A DNA stretch of 64,000 bases from Cyclobacteriaceae bacterium (GTDB taxonomy: Bacteria; Bacteroidota; Bacteroidia; Cytophagales; Cyclobacteriaceae): assembly GCA_019638235.1 (NCBI GenBank), contig JAHBUE010000003.1, forward strand, positions 62,001-126,000, in the 5' to 3' direction. The position numbers and the translations under genes were made by a program. Of this stretch, positions 14,766 through 23,505 are shown piece by piece (position 1 is the first letter of the stretch; each line of letters opens with the position of its first letter). The notes beneath the pieces were generated by a model. That model saw nothing but the letters and a program-made list of their open reading frames with translations. It did no database searches and was not told where the DNA came from.

Positions 14766-17504
14766 ATGTTCACTCGATTTGCAATACCTTTGAGCAAAAT
14801 TGTGAATTTTTCACCAAAAGCTAAAAAATCGTCCGTCAATACCCCTGCTGTGCGTTTTATCTTCATCTTTTTCGTTGGCTGTGTGTTGAATTTAATGTTG
14901 CCGGAAGCTTTTGGCCAAGCCCCAACCGGGCTGCGACAAGCATCATCCGAAAACACAGCTAAGGACTCAATCAAAAATCCTGCCGACAGTGTACGCGCCA
15001 AAAAAGGCGACATCGAAACGACTATAAAATACACCGCCCGCGATTCGATGTTTACCAGCATTGACGGCCAAATGGTATGGCTTTACGGGAACGCTAAAAT
15101 CGTTTACGGCTCCATTGAATTAGAAGCCGAAGAAATCATTATCGACTATGCCAACGGAACACTAACAGCACACGGCACGCGCGATTCGCTGGGCCGAAGG
15201 GTAGGCTACCCTATCTTTAAAAACGGCAATGAACTGTATGAAACAAAAGACATCGTTTACAATTTCAAAACCAAACGGGCGCGTATCTCCGAAGTGGTAA
15301 CGCAACAGGGTGAAGGCTACCTGCATGGTGACGTGGTATTTAAAAATGAAAGAGATGAATTGTTGAGTGTGCGCAACAGCTACACCACCTGCGATCTGGA
15401 ACACCCGCATTTTGTTATCCGCTCCACCAAAACCAAAGCCATTCCAAAAGACAAGATTGTGTCGGGGCCTTTTTACGTTCAGTTTAATGATATACCCCTC
15501 TACCCCATCGGGTTTTTGTTTGGTATGTTTCCGGCTGAAAAGGAAAGTAAATCGGGCATACTGTTTCCTTCTTATGGTGAAGAACGTTTGCGCGGCTTTA
15601 ACCTGCGCGGTCTGGGGTATTTTCTCGATGCAAGCGAATACGTGAAATTTTCTGTGCGCAGCGACATCTACTCGAAAGGCGATTATGTTTTGTATCTCGA
15701 TATGCCTTACAACTGGCGGTATCACTTTACCGGGGGGCTGAACTTCAGCTTTTCAAAAACAAGCGCTTCTTCGCGCATTGAAGATACCGATGTGCGTAAC
15801 GACTTCAGTGTTCGCTGGAATCACTCACCACAAACAAAAGGCACGGGGCGGTTCAGCGCTTCTGTAAGCGCGGCTTCTAATTCATACAACACCAACAACA
15901 ACCTGAATTTCGGGCTTCCGCAAAGTATAAACTCAACCGAGTTGAACAACAACACCCGAAAGATGAACTCCAACATCTCATACAATAAAACCTTTCGTGG
16001 AACACCGTTCAGCATGGGCTTGAACATGAGCCACGACCAAGACCTTTTTACGAAACAGGTAAACCTTACCGCGCCTACCCTTACCGTTAATATGCGTAAC
16101 CTCTATCCCTTTCAGCGTAAGGATGGAAAACCCACTGCATTGGATAATTTTTCGATAGGGTACAGCATGGCGGCAACAAACCGCATAACCAATAACCTGG
16201 GAAGAATAGGCAGCAACCCGTTGCAAGACAGCATTGCTCCTTTTACCGGCAGTAATATAAACCGGTTTATTGAAAACGGGCGCAACGGCATCAGACACTC
16301 CATGCCTTTCTCCTATTCGTTTAAAGCGTTCCGCTATTTCACGGTATCGCCTTCCGTATCTTATGAAGAAAAATGGTACTTTGAAAAAATCAACTGGGAG
16401 TACGACATGAGTAACAACCAGGCAAGGCTTGTACCCACCGATACCATAAAAGGTTTTAACCGTGTTGCCAATTACAGTTTCAGCACAAGTTTTAACACAC
16501 GGATTTATGGTACCAAGTTTTTTGGAGGAAGAGGCAAACTACAAGCTATTCGCCATGTAGTGAATCCAAACATCTCGTTCGGCTATACGCCTGATTTCAC
16601 CAAAAACGAAAATTACTTCCAGGCTATAAATCAAAATGGTAAAATCATTTATCAACCCCGGCACCAGGGATTTATTTATGGAGCCTCCACACCAGGCAAG
16701 AGCGGCAGCATAGGTTTTGGGCTGGGCAATACGTTGGAGATGAAAGTAAAATCTGAAAAAGATACAGTAGCCCGAAAAGTAAATTTATTAAACAGCTTGT
16801 CGCTGAATTCATCTTACAATATCATGGCCGACTCGTTTAACCTTGGCAATATTTCCATTTCTGCCAACACAAACATATTAGATAACCTCATTAACATTAA
16901 CCTGTCGTCAACGCTTGACCCGTATGCTTATGTAACACAGGTTAACAGCGAAACAGGCAGGTCGATGGAAAGGCGTATTAACCAGTATGCTATTAAAGGC
17001 GGTAAATTAGGAAGAATAACTTCGGCCACCTTAGCGCTAGGCTCGAACCTGAACCCGAAAGCGCGCGAGAAAAATCAGGAAACACGACAAAGCATTACCA
17101 ACTCCGAACTACCCGAACAGGAAAAACAGTTTTACCTGAACAATCCCGATTCGTATGTTGATTTTAATATTCCATGGAGCCTTCAGATGAATTACAGCTT
17201 GTCCTATTCCCGTCCGTTGAATAATGATGTGCGCATTTCGCAGTCGTTACAATTTTCGGGAGATATGTCGCTTTCAGAGAAATGGAAAATCACGTTCAAC
17301 TCGGGTTTTGATTTCGAGAATATGGAATTTACTACTACCAATGTGGGTATCTCCCGCGACCTACATTGCTGGACAATGAATCTTAACTGGGGGCCTTTCG
17401 GCCGATTTACGTATTACAACTTCCGTATTGCGGTTAAGGCAGCCGTGTTAAAAGATTTGAAATTAGAAAGAAGGAAGCCATTCTTTGATAACATTGGACG
17501 ATAA
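14766..17504 (+). CDS. lptD: LPS-assembly protein LptD (OstA-like)
   Basis: Outer-membrane beta-barrel that inserts lipopolysaccharide into the outer leaflet. A hydrophobic signal (RFIFIFFVGCVLNL...AFGQ) ends near residue 51. An OstA/LptA-like jellyroll domain follows (about 90-230: GNAKIVYGSIELEAEEIIID). The long C-terminal part (about 250-912) has alternating aromatic/polar barrel strands and ends in FDNIGR. At 912 aa it matches Bacteroidota LptD. The ATG at 14766 gives an unusually long 28-residue n-region before the signal; GTG 14850 is the alternative start. Confidence 0.87.
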   Translation: MFTRFAIPLSKIVNFSPKAKKSSVNTPAVRFIFIFFVGCVLNLMLPEAFGQAPTGLRQASSENTAKDSIKNPADSVRAKKGDIETTIKYTARDSMFTSIDGQMVWLYGNAKIVYGSIELEAEEIIIDYANGTLTAHGTRDSLGRRVGYPIFKNGNELYETKDIVYNFKTKRARISEVVTQQGEGYLHGDVVFKNERDELLSVRNSYTTCDLEHPHFVIRSTKTKAIPKDKIVSGPFYVQFNDIPLYPIGFLFGMFPAEKESKSGILFPSYGEERLRGFNLRGLGYFLDASEYVKFSVRSDIYSKGDYVLYLDMPYNWRYHFTGGLNFSFSKTSASSRIEDTDVRNDFSVRWNHSPQTKGTGRFSASVSAASNSYNTNNNLNFGLPQSINSTELNNNTRKMNSNISYNKTFRGTPFSMGLNMSHDQDLFTKQVNLTAPTLTVNMRNLYPFQRKDGKPTALDNFSIGYSMAATNRITNNLGRIGSNPLQDSIAPFTGSNINRFIENGRNGIRHSMPFSYSFKAFRYFTVSPSVSYEEKWYFEKINWEYDMSNNQARLVPTDTIKGFNRVANYSFSTSFNTRIYGTKFFGGRGKLQAIRHVVNPNISFGYTPDFTKNENYFQAINQNGKIIYQPRHQGFIYGASTPGKSGSIGFGLGNTLEMKVKSEKDTVARKVNLLNSLSLNSSYNIMADSFNLGNISISANTNILDNLININLSSTLDPYAYVTQVNSETGRSMERRINQYAIKGGKLGRITSATLALGSNLNPKAREKNQETRQSITNSELPEQEKQFYLNNPDSYVDFNIPWSLQMNYSLSYSRPLNNDVRISQSLQFSGDMSLSEKWKITFNSGFDFENMEFTTTNVGISRDLHCWTMNLNWGPFGRFTYYNFRIAVKAAVLKDLKLERRKPFFDNIGR
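14785..14792 (+). promoter_or_regulatory. Possible -7 box for lptD
   Basis: TACCTTTG fits TAnnTTTG. If it is functional, lptD would start at the in-frame GTG at 14850 rather than the ATG at 14766. No -33 TTTG is at the right distance, so confidence is low. Confidence 0.3.
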
Positions 17505-17567
17505 CAAATCAGCAATCGCATCTTTTTTATTTTAGATTTATGATTTGTGATTTTAGAATTCAGAAGC

Positions 17568-17596
17568 AATCCAAAATCAGAAATCCAAAATCAGAA
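17568..17596. repeat. Short tandem A-rich repeat
   Basis: Two adjoining copies of AATCCAAAATCAGA, followed by a partial third (AATCAGAAAATCC), between convergent lptD and lysS. The surrounding 118 bp are A/T-rich simple sequence with no gene. Confidence 0.6.
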
Positions 17597-17622
17597 ATCA
17601 GAAAATCCCTAACTCCTAAGCC

Positions 17623-19356
17623 CTAATTCCCAAGCCACCCCTCTACTTCTTCCATAGTAGGGTTTTTCACATCTTCCAGCTTCATCTTTTTGCGTGTGCC
17701 GCAAACATCATTAAACAACTTTGAAGCTTTCAACGATTTCAACTGTTCAACGGATTGAATACCCAACTTCTGAAGAATAGGGAAAAGCTCTTTGCGTATG
17801 CCCAACTGTTCTGCATCGCGCTCTGTAAACCCTCCGCCTTGCTTTTCGGGTTTCATTTGCGGGAAGAACAACACATCCTGTATAGAAGGCGAGTTGGTCA
17901 TAATCATACAAAGCCTGTCGATGCCCACACCCAACCCAGCCGTAGGCGGCATACCAAACTCAAGGGCGCGTAAAAAATCTTCATCGAGTGTCATGGCCTC
18001 TTCATCGCCACGCTTGCCTAACTCAAGCTGCTCTTCAAAACGCTTGCGCTGGTCAATCGGGTCGTTTAATTCAGAAAAGGCGTTACAGATTTCCTTGCCG
18101 TTGCATATCGCTTCAAAGCGTTCAACCAAACCCGGTTTGCTGCGGTGCTTCTTCGCTAATGGCGACATCTCAACCGGGTAATCGGTAATAAACGTTGGCT
18201 GAATGAGTAGCGGCTCGCACTTCTCACCAAAAATAGAATCAATCAGTTTTCCTTTGCCCATTGTTTCATCAACCGGCACATTCAGTATTTTGCACGTTTC
18301 GCGCAAAGCCGTTTCATCCATTTCTGAAATATCAACACCGGTAAAATGCTGAATGGCCTCGAACATGGTAAAGCGTTTCCACGGTCTGCGGAAATCAATT
18401 TCGTGTTCGCCTACTTTTACTTTGGTTGTGCCGTGCAGGTCAAGCGCAACTTTTTCTATCATCTCCTCCACCAGCTCCATCATCCAGAAATAATCCTTGT
18501 AGGCAACATACAACTCCACCTGCGTAAACTCCGGGTTGTGAAACCTTGACATGCCCTCATTGCGGAAGTCTTTTGAAAATTCATACACACCGTTATACCC
18601 ACCAACAATCAATCGCTTTAAGTACAACTCGTTGGCGATACGCAAATACAGCGTCATGTCAAGTGTGTTGTGGTGCGTTTTAAACGGGCGGGCGGCAGCG
18701 CCACCATACAGGGGTTGCAGGATAGGCGTTTCCACTTCTAAGTAATCCTTATTGTTAAGGAACTGACGCATGGAGTTTACCAATTTTGTACGCTTAACAA
18801 ATGTATCGCGCACTTCGGGGTTTACAATCAGATCAACATACCGCATACGGTAGCGTTGTTCAGGGTCGCTGAAGGCATCATGCTTATGCACCATGCCCTG
18901 TTCATCGGTTGTTTCTTTTACCACCGGCAACGGGCGCAACGATTTTGAAAGGATTGTAAGCTCCGTAACGTGAATGGATATTTCACCGGTTTGCGTAGTA
19001 AAACCATAACCTTTTACACCCACGATGTCGCCAATATCAACCAGCTTTTTGAAAACCGTATTGTATAAAGCCTTGTCCTCACCGGGGCAGATATCATCCC
19101 TGCGCACATAAATCTGGATGCGTCCGGTTTCATCCTGGAGTTCGGCAAATGAAGCCGAGCCCATAATTCTGCGGCTCATAATGCGGCCGGCTATGGAAAT
19201 AGAACGGTAATCGCTTTTATGGCGGGGGTAGTTTTCCAATATCTCCTGCGTGGAAACATTTACTTCAAAAAGTTCTGCCGGGTACGGATTAATTCCCAGC
19301 TTCTCCAGTTCCTCTTTGGCTTGCCTGCGGATGATTTCTTGTTCGCTCAATTGCAT
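17623..19356 (-). CDS. lysS: Lysine--tRNA ligase (class II)
   Basis: Charges tRNA-Lys. At 577 aa it is a class IIb synthetase with an N-terminal OB-fold anticodon domain (about 50-160: [20 protein letters not shown]). The catalytic core has motif 2 ([18 protein letters not shown]) and motif 3 ([14 protein letters not shown]). After the core there is an extra 60-70 residue C-terminal segment ([20 protein letters not shown] to the end), an addition seen in Bacteroidota LysS that resembles a helix-hairpin domain. Start ATG at 19356. Confidence 0.96.
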   Translation of the reverse strand: MQLSEQEIIRRQAKEELEKLGINPYPAELFEVNVSTQEILENYPRHKSDYRSISIAGRIMSRRIMGSASFAELQDETGRIQIYVRRDDICPGEDKALYNTVFKKLVDIGDIVGVKGYGFTTQTGEISIHVTELTILSKSLRPLPVVKETTDEQGMVHKHDAFSDPEQRYRMRYVDLIVNPEVRDTFVKRTKLVNSMRQFLNNKDYLEVETPILQPLYGGAAARPFKTHHNTLDMTLYLRIANELYLKRLIVGGYNGVYEFSKDFRNEGMSRFHNPEFTQVELYVAYKDYFWMMELVEEMIEKVALDLHGTTKVKVGEHEIDFRRPWKRFTMFEAIQHFTGVDISEMDETALRETCKILNVPVDETMGKGKLIDSIFGEKCEPLLIQPTFITDYPVEMSPLAKKHRSKPGLVERFEAICNGKEICNAFSELNDPIDQRKRFEEQLELGKRGDEEAMTLDEDFLRALEFGMPPTAGLGVGIDRLCMIMTNSPSIQDVLFFPQMKPEKQGGGFTERDAEQLGIRKELFPILQKLGIQSVEQLKSLKASKLFNDVCGTRKKMKLEDVKNPTMEEVEGWLGN

Positions 19357-19530
19357 GGAATACGGTTTTTCAGCCGCAAAAATAAGGGAATAATGGGGAG
19401 GTAAAAATCGGGCGAAGCGTGTTTATTGATTTGTTTGGTTACTGGTCAATTGTTCCCTTTCAGACGACCTGTCCATGCTGTGGGATTTCTGTGTTGGTGA
19501 AATGCGCCTAACACCTTGATTTCGTTCCCT

Positions 19531-19556
19531 TTGCCCATGTTGGTGTTTCGGGCGGG
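19531..19556. repeat. 26-bp direct repeat, copy A (toxin-scar boundary)
   Basis: Identical over 26 bp to 20625-20650 (starts TTGCCCATG, ends TTTCGGGCGGG). Translated on the minus strand in the matching frame, both copies encode PPETPTWA. Here the frame runs on only to KGTKSRC and a stop. Positions 19535-19545 (CCATGTTGGTG) also pair perfectly with 19570-19580. Confidence 0.85.
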
Positions 19557-19641
19557 AATAAGCGCGGCTCACCAACATGGATTTCTGTAATCAACTCTTT
19601 TAACTTCAACCTTTATCATGCTTCGTGTTTCAATTTACATT

Positions 19642-19779
19642 TCAAAACTGCAACAAGATTCTCACGTCCAAAATCGTTGCAGGTGAAGAACACCTGCAAC
19701 GGCATAAGGGTTGCCCGGCTTCCTGGGCACGGGCTGTTGACACACAGAACAAGAACAATATTAAATATAGCTTTTGCAT
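19642..19779 (-). pseudogene. Short ORF with signal peptide, probable gene remnant
   Basis: A 45-codon frame begins MQKLYLILFLFCVSTARAQ, a convincing Sec signal peptide with an ARA-Q cleavage site. It then passes into a Cys/Arg-rich tail without recognisable features and stops. An overlapping frame continues with residues such as VFFTCNDFGRENL, hinting at a frameshift. It lies downstream of the immunity-like gene in a region with no intact gene. It may be the 5' end of a decayed secreted protein. Confidence 0.4.
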
Positions 19780-19928
19780 TTGCACCTGATTTTTTACTTC
19801 CCGTATAATCCATTAAAAATGACCATTGTTTATCACCCCTCGTTATCTGTTCACACTCTTGTTCCGTTTTACTTATTAACAAACTATTTCTTCTTCTGCA
19901 ACTTGCCGCTGAGTGCCTTGCAGGACAC

Positions 19929-20396
19929 TCAGCGAAGACAGAGGATTTTTTGCAGGTCGGATTTCAGTTTTTCCATATTTGTATCCAGCTTCTTCTTCTT
20001 CACTACTTCCGCCAATAAATCCAGCTTCTGTAAAATGGATTGTTTTAAAAAGCTGTATCGCCCTTCCTCGGATTTGCTGAAAAAATTCTCCTCTGTTACG
20101 ATTATTGGAATGCCGATTGATTTCTCGTTTTTCCTGTAGGGTTCTATCTCCTTTAAGTTTTGTAATAAATAAGGAATTGGCTTTAAGTAAAATTGAAATA
20201 AAATTATAGCCATATCTTTTCCATAATCTTCATTTCTCAACTTCTTCAAAATATCGCTAATTCCTTTCTCACCCCATATATAGGTGCTAAATAAATCGCC
20301 TTGTTCCTTAGCAAAGTCTTTCATTTGCTGAGTAGCATCATGATAAAGTGACGGATAAGAAACAAAGCAGCCTAAAAATTTATCTTTCTCTTCCAT
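19929..20396 (-). CDS. Probable immunity protein of a polymorphic toxin cassette
   Basis: A 155-aa soluble, largely helical protein with no signal peptide or catalytic motif. Notable segments are FLGCFVSYPSLYHDATQQ, YIWGEKGISDILKKLRNEDY, and a Lys-rich C-terminal helix. It starts 1 bp after the stop of a toxin-like C-terminal fragment on the same strand, the arrangement expected of an immunity gene. It resembles alpha-helical immunity families of polymorphic toxin systems as I recall them; the exact family could not be checked. It is A/T-richer than its neighbours, consistent with transfer. Confidence 0.6.
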   Translation of the reverse strand: MEEKDKFLGCFVSYPSLYHDATQQMKDFAKEQGDLFSTYIWGEKGISDILKKLRNEDYGKDMAIILFQFYLKPIPYLLQNLKEIEPYRKNEKSIGIPIIVTEENFFSKSEEGRYSFLKQSILQKLDLLAEVVKKKKLDTNMEKLKSDLQKILCLR

Positions 20397-20397
20397 T

Positions 20398-20685
20398 TTA
20401 ATGCATATTTAAATTTAATGGGCCACGCTGTATTAGATTTTGTTGAAACTCCCATTCCCAAGCAGCAGCTCTATTGGGAAATAAAATGTGGTCAACCATT
20501 TTCTTATCCAACATAAAGGATTTCGTGTATCTTGTTTCAGGGATTAGCTTCGATGTGATGCCATTCTTTAAGAATGTTCCGTCAGTAGAATATAGCTTGT
20601 AGCCCCACGTAGGTTTAAGGCTCCTTGCCCATGTTGGTGTTTCGGGCGGGTAAGGGTGCAGCCCACAACCGCTTGTAAATAATTT
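20398..20685 (-). pseudogene. Orphan toxin C-terminal fragment (displaced polymorphic-toxin tip)
   Basis: An open frame of 95 codons without a start runs from the stop of the proline dehydrogenase gene to TAA at 20398. It reads PPETPTWAR, then WGYKLYSTDGTFLKNGIT, then SKLIPETRYTKSFM, and ends QRGPLNLNMH. The YKLY...LKNGIT...RY pattern resembles a GIY-YIG/URI-like nuclease fold, as found at the ends of Rhs-type toxins, but this is tentative. There is no promoter, ATG or delivery domain, so it is a displaced tip. The adjacent downstream gene fits an immunity protein. Confidence 0.6.
20625..20650. repeat. 26-bp direct repeat, copy B (inside the orphan toxin frame)
   Basis: Exact match to 19531-19556. 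Here it lies in the open toxin-tip frame and encodes PPETPTWA at the junction where the specific toxin domain begins. The pair therefore looks like the shared upstream segment left by two successive C-terminal tip replacements. Confidence 0.85.
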
Positions 20686-21866
20686 TACCTCCCCTTCCTC
20701 CTTTTCAACTCCTTCTTAATCAGCGCAAGCTCGCGGCTGCTTTGCCCGGCTACGGATGTGTTCTCTTCCGCCCTGCGAAACAAATACGGCATAACGGAAC
20801 GAACAGGCCCGTAGGGCAGGTACTTTGCCACGTTATAACCGGCCCTGGCTAAGTTAAACGAAATGTTATCGCTCATGCCGTACAACTGCGCAAACCAAAC
20901 GCGTGGGTCGTTGTTATTCATGCTATGCTTTTCCATTAACACCGTGAGGTAGTAATTGCTGTACTCGTTATGCGAACCGCTCATTACCGAAATACGCTGC
21001 TTGTTATCAATGCAAAAGGCAAGCGCTCTATTGTAGGCATCATCGGTGGCTTCTTTGTTGGGATGAATCGGGCTTTCATAACCAAACGTTGCAGCCCGCT
21101 CGCGCTCTTTTTCCATATATGCACCGCGCACTAACTTCGCCCCGAAATAAAAATTGTTCATCACGGCCTCGTGGAAATGATTGCGCAGATTTGGCAACCC
21201 GGCTGTGCGGTATAGCTGATAGGTGTTGTACACAATGGCGCGTTCTTTATTGTATTTCTTCATCAGCTCCAGCGCCATTTTATCAATCGGGTTTTGATAC
21301 CACGAGTCTTCGGCATCTATCAACACGGGTATGTTATATTCATGTCCTTTTGCACACACGCGGTCAAACCGGTTAACCGCACGTTCGTAGGCTTTTTGTT
21401 CTTCTTCGGTTAAGGTTTCGCCCGCCTGAATTTTGGTAAGCAACGTTGCCGAAGCCAACCCCGTAGGCTTAAAAACACAAAACGGAATATTGGATGATGT
21501 ACATGCTTTCTCTATCGTCCGCAGTGTTTCTTCGGCTGTGGCGTCAAAACCCTTTTCGGTATCACCACCTTCAACGGAATAATCTAATATGGCGCCAACC
21601 TGAAAGTTGCCGAGCTGTTCAACCACCCGCGTGGCTTGTTCAATACTTTCGCCTCCACAAAAATGGTCGAACGCTGTTTTGCGGATGATACCCTCTACCG
21701 GTAACCGAAATTTCAACGACATTTTTACCGATGTGGTAGCTACGGACGATACCCACGGGTTGTTTACCAATGAGAAAATGAAGTTTGCCTTTTTCAGGGC
21801 TGCATCCGATTTATACGCAAAGGCCGTTTCGGTGTCTTCAAAAGAGATATTGGGCGATGATTCCAT
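20685..21866 (-). CDS. Proline dehydrogenase (monofunctional, FAD)
   Basis: Oxidises proline to 1-pyrroline-5-carboxylate, passing electrons to the quinone pool. At 393 aa it is a single PRODH barrel. Visible family elements are FDHFCGGE, FDATAEETLRTIEKAC, VLIDAEDSW, and the FAD/substrate motif KLVRGAYMEKERERA, ending with RRAEENTSVAGQSSREL. The P5C dehydrogenase partner is not fused or adjacent. The ATG at 21866 (MESSPNISF) is chosen because upstream codons up to 22124 are low-complexity intergenic sequence with no family similarity. Confidence 0.92.
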   Translation of the reverse strand: MESSPNISFEDTETAFAYKSDAALKKANFIFSLVNNPWVSSVATTSVKMSLKFRLPVEGIIRKTAFDHFCGGESIEQATRVVEQLGNFQVGAILDYSVEGGDTEKGFDATAEETLRTIEKACTSSNIPFCVFKPTGLASATLLTKIQAGETLTEEEQKAYERAVNRFDRVCAKGHEYNIPVLIDAEDSWYQNPIDKMALELMKKYNKERAIVYNTYQLYRTAGLPNLRNHFHEAVMNNFYFGAKLVRGAYMEKERERAATFGYESPIHPNKEATDDAYNRALAFCIDNKQRISVMSGSHNEYSNYYLTVLMEKHSMNNNDPRVWFAQLYGMSDNISFNLARAGYNVAKYLPYGPVRSVMPYLFRRAEENTSVAGQSSRELALIKKELKRRKGR

Positions 21867-22045
21867 AAGTATAAAAAACTGCCTAAAGATAAGGCTCGTG
21901 CCGCATGTTGCAAGCCTGCCGAGTGTGGGTAAACACTGAGATTTATCAGGGTATCCACAAATTGGTGCTAACCGTCTTTTGTTGGTTGAATACCCTGTAT
22001 TTTCGCAGCCTTTGCTTAATTTTCTGGAATTATTAAGTAACTCGA

Positions 22046-22165
22046 CTTGCCACGAAGTCACTAACCCGCCTGCGGCTGGCAGGGGCACGAAGTTTTTGTT
22101 GGATTGCTCTACATAAGTTCCCATAAAAACATTGCTTTCTTTGTGTCCTGGTGCCTTCGTGACGA
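22046..22165. repeat. Intergenic repeat of the GTGxCxTCGTG type
   Basis: The 317-bp gap between divergent proline dehydrogenase and aroB holds no credible gene. It contains CACGAAGTCAC, then GGGCACGAAGTTTTT, then TTTGTGTCCTGGTGCCTTCG and TGACGAAAC. This is the layout of a common dispersed Bacteroidota intergenic repeat with complementary ends. A degenerate relative lies near 25552-25617. A CCGCCTGCGGCTGGCAGG hairpin sits in its middle. Confidence 0.5.
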
Positions 22166-22183
22166 AACATTATTAACTAAACA

Positions 22184-23227
22184 ATGCTTCCAACCAATAT
22201 CAAACTTACCGACAACCCCGGCCCCTACCTTAACCTGTACCTGCAAAAAGGCAGCTACAAAAAGGTAGCCGTGCTTACGGATGAAAACACGTTGCTCCAT
22301 TGCTACCCGATGGTGAAGCCTCACCTGCCCGACCATGCCGTGATTTCCATAAAAAGCGGTGAGGAAAATAAAACGCTCAATTCGTGCACGGAAATATGGG
22401 AACAGATGACCGACCTGGCGTTAGACAGGCACTCCATATTAGTTGTTATAGGCGGGGGCGTGCTTGGCGACATGGGCGGGTTTTGCGCAGCAACCTATAA
22501 ACGTGGTATCGACTTCATCCTTATGCCAACCACGCTGTTGGCTATGGCCGATGCAAGTATTGGCGGAAAGTTAGGCATTGATTTCAGGCACTTTAAAAAC
22601 CACATTGGGTTGTTTAAAGAGCCGGTGTTGACGTTAATCTATGCCGAATTTTTGAAAACCCTGCCTGAAGCAGAATTGCGGTCGGGGTTTGCCGAGGTGA
22701 TAAAACACGCCCTCATTTCAGACAAAACATTATGGCGCGAACTAAGTAGCAAATCGCTTACCGACCAGCCGTGGGATGTGTTGCTGCGCCATTCCGCCAC
22801 ATTCAAAGCCTCGGTTGTTCAGCAAGACCCAACCGAAAAAGGGTTAAGAAAAATATTAAATGCCGGGCACACCATTGGTCATGCGCTGGAGTCGCACTTT
22901 TTGAAGAAAGGAAACAAAATTCTGCATGGTGAGGCCATTGCCGCAGGGCTGATAACCGAGGCTTTTATTGCCAGAAATCAACAGCTTATGCCTGAAGCAG
23001 AGGCGCAGGAATTAACCAATTACATACTAAAGATTTTCGGGAAGTTGAACATTGACGAAGCCGATTTTTTGTCCATTGCCGGGCTTTGTGTTCAGGATAA
23101 GAAAAATAAAGGCAATACGGTGCTGGCCGTGCTTCCCGAAGGCATCGGGAAAGCACATTGGGACTGCGTTATCAGCGAGGAAGAGATTGTTGGTGCATTG
23201 GCATTTTACAATACCCTTCAGATATAA
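22184..23227 (+). CDS. aroB: 3-dehydroquinate synthase
   Basis: Second shikimate-pathway enzyme, converting DAHP to 3-dehydroquinate with NAD+ and a divalent metal. Visible elements are the NAD-binding VVIGGGVLGDMGGFCAATYKRG, the MPTTLLAMADASIGGKLGID motif, the FAEVIKHALISD metal/active-site region and NAGHTIGHALES. Length (347 aa) is typical. The ATG at 22184 opens MLPTNIKL. It is followed on the same strand by aroA after a small convergent gene. Confidence 0.96.
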   Translation: MLPTNIKLTDNPGPYLNLYLQKGSYKKVAVLTDENTLLHCYPMVKPHLPDHAVISIKSGEENKTLNSCTEIWEQMTDLALDRHSILVVIGGGVLGDMGGFCAATYKRGIDFILMPTTLLAMADASIGGKLGIDFRHFKNHIGLFKEPVLTLIYAEFLKTLPEAELRSGFAEVIKHALISDKTLWRELSSKSLTDQPWDVLLRHSATFKASVVQQDPTEKGLRKILNAGHTIGHALESHFLKKGNKILHGEAIAAGLITEAFIARNQQLMPEAEAQELTNYILKIFGKLNIDEADFLSIAGLCVQDKKNKGNTVLAVLPEGIGKAHWDCVISEEEIVGALAFYNTLQI

Positions 23228-23406
23228 TGTTCCTTCGAATCATCGAAAGACTCCATTTTTTTCTGAATGGTGCGTTTTAGTTCATCAGCTTTTTTGGCAA
23301 TAAATTCAGCGGTCTTCTTTTTACGGTCGCCCGTGAAAAGATAAGCCGCTAATAAAGCTGCCGATGCAATTCCCAATCCCAGCGTTATTTTTCCGGTTGT
23401 GTTCAT
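23218..23406 (-). CDS. YtxH-like small membrane protein
   Basis: A 62-aa protein with one N-terminal transmembrane helix (about residues 6-25, ITLGLGIASAALLAAYLF) followed by a Lys-rich amphipathic helix (KTAEFIAKKADELKRTIQKK). This is the plan of YtxH/Gas-vesicle-like small stress proteins. Function is unknown. Its 3' end overlaps aroB by 10 bp on the opposite strand. Confidence 0.7.
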   Translation of the reverse strand: MNTTGKITLGLGIASAALLAAYLFTGDRKKKTAEFIAKKADELKRTIQKKMESFDDSKEHYI

Positions 23407-23461
23407 AATAACAAAGTTAACTGGATTTGAGCATCAATTGTTTCACACCAACAAAAAAATA

Positions 23462-23503
23462 TTTAACTAACACCCGATTTTACCCTTACAACCATTAGTT
23501 AAA
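23462..23503. promoter_or_regulatory. Inverted repeat at the aroA start codon
   Basis: TTTAACTAA (23462-23470) and TTAGTTAAA (23495-23503) are perfect 9-bp inverted arms ending 2 nt before the aroA GTG. It could be an operator or an mRNA hairpin limiting initiation. No T-tract follows, so it is not a terminator. Confidence 0.45.
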
Positions 23504-23505
23504 AC

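Noticed and set aside
15162..15725. Long open frame antisense to lptD
   Set aside because: It lies wholly opposite the lptD coding region, shows no recognisable domain and its codon pattern mirrors the sense gene. It is a shadow frame.
19501..19620. Integron-type attC site
   Set aside because: The inverted repeat lacks a convincing pair of RYYYAAC/GTTRRRY core sites at the right spacing, and there is no integrase.
19616..19882. 88-codon minus-strand gene below the immunity gene
   Set aside because: No start signal or domain, and a separate overlapping frame carries a better export signal. The stretch reads as decayed sequence rather than one intact gene.
21867..22124. 86-residue N-terminal extension of proline dehydrogenase
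   Set aside because: Low-complexity intergenic and repeat sequence; the family start MESSPNISF fits known length.
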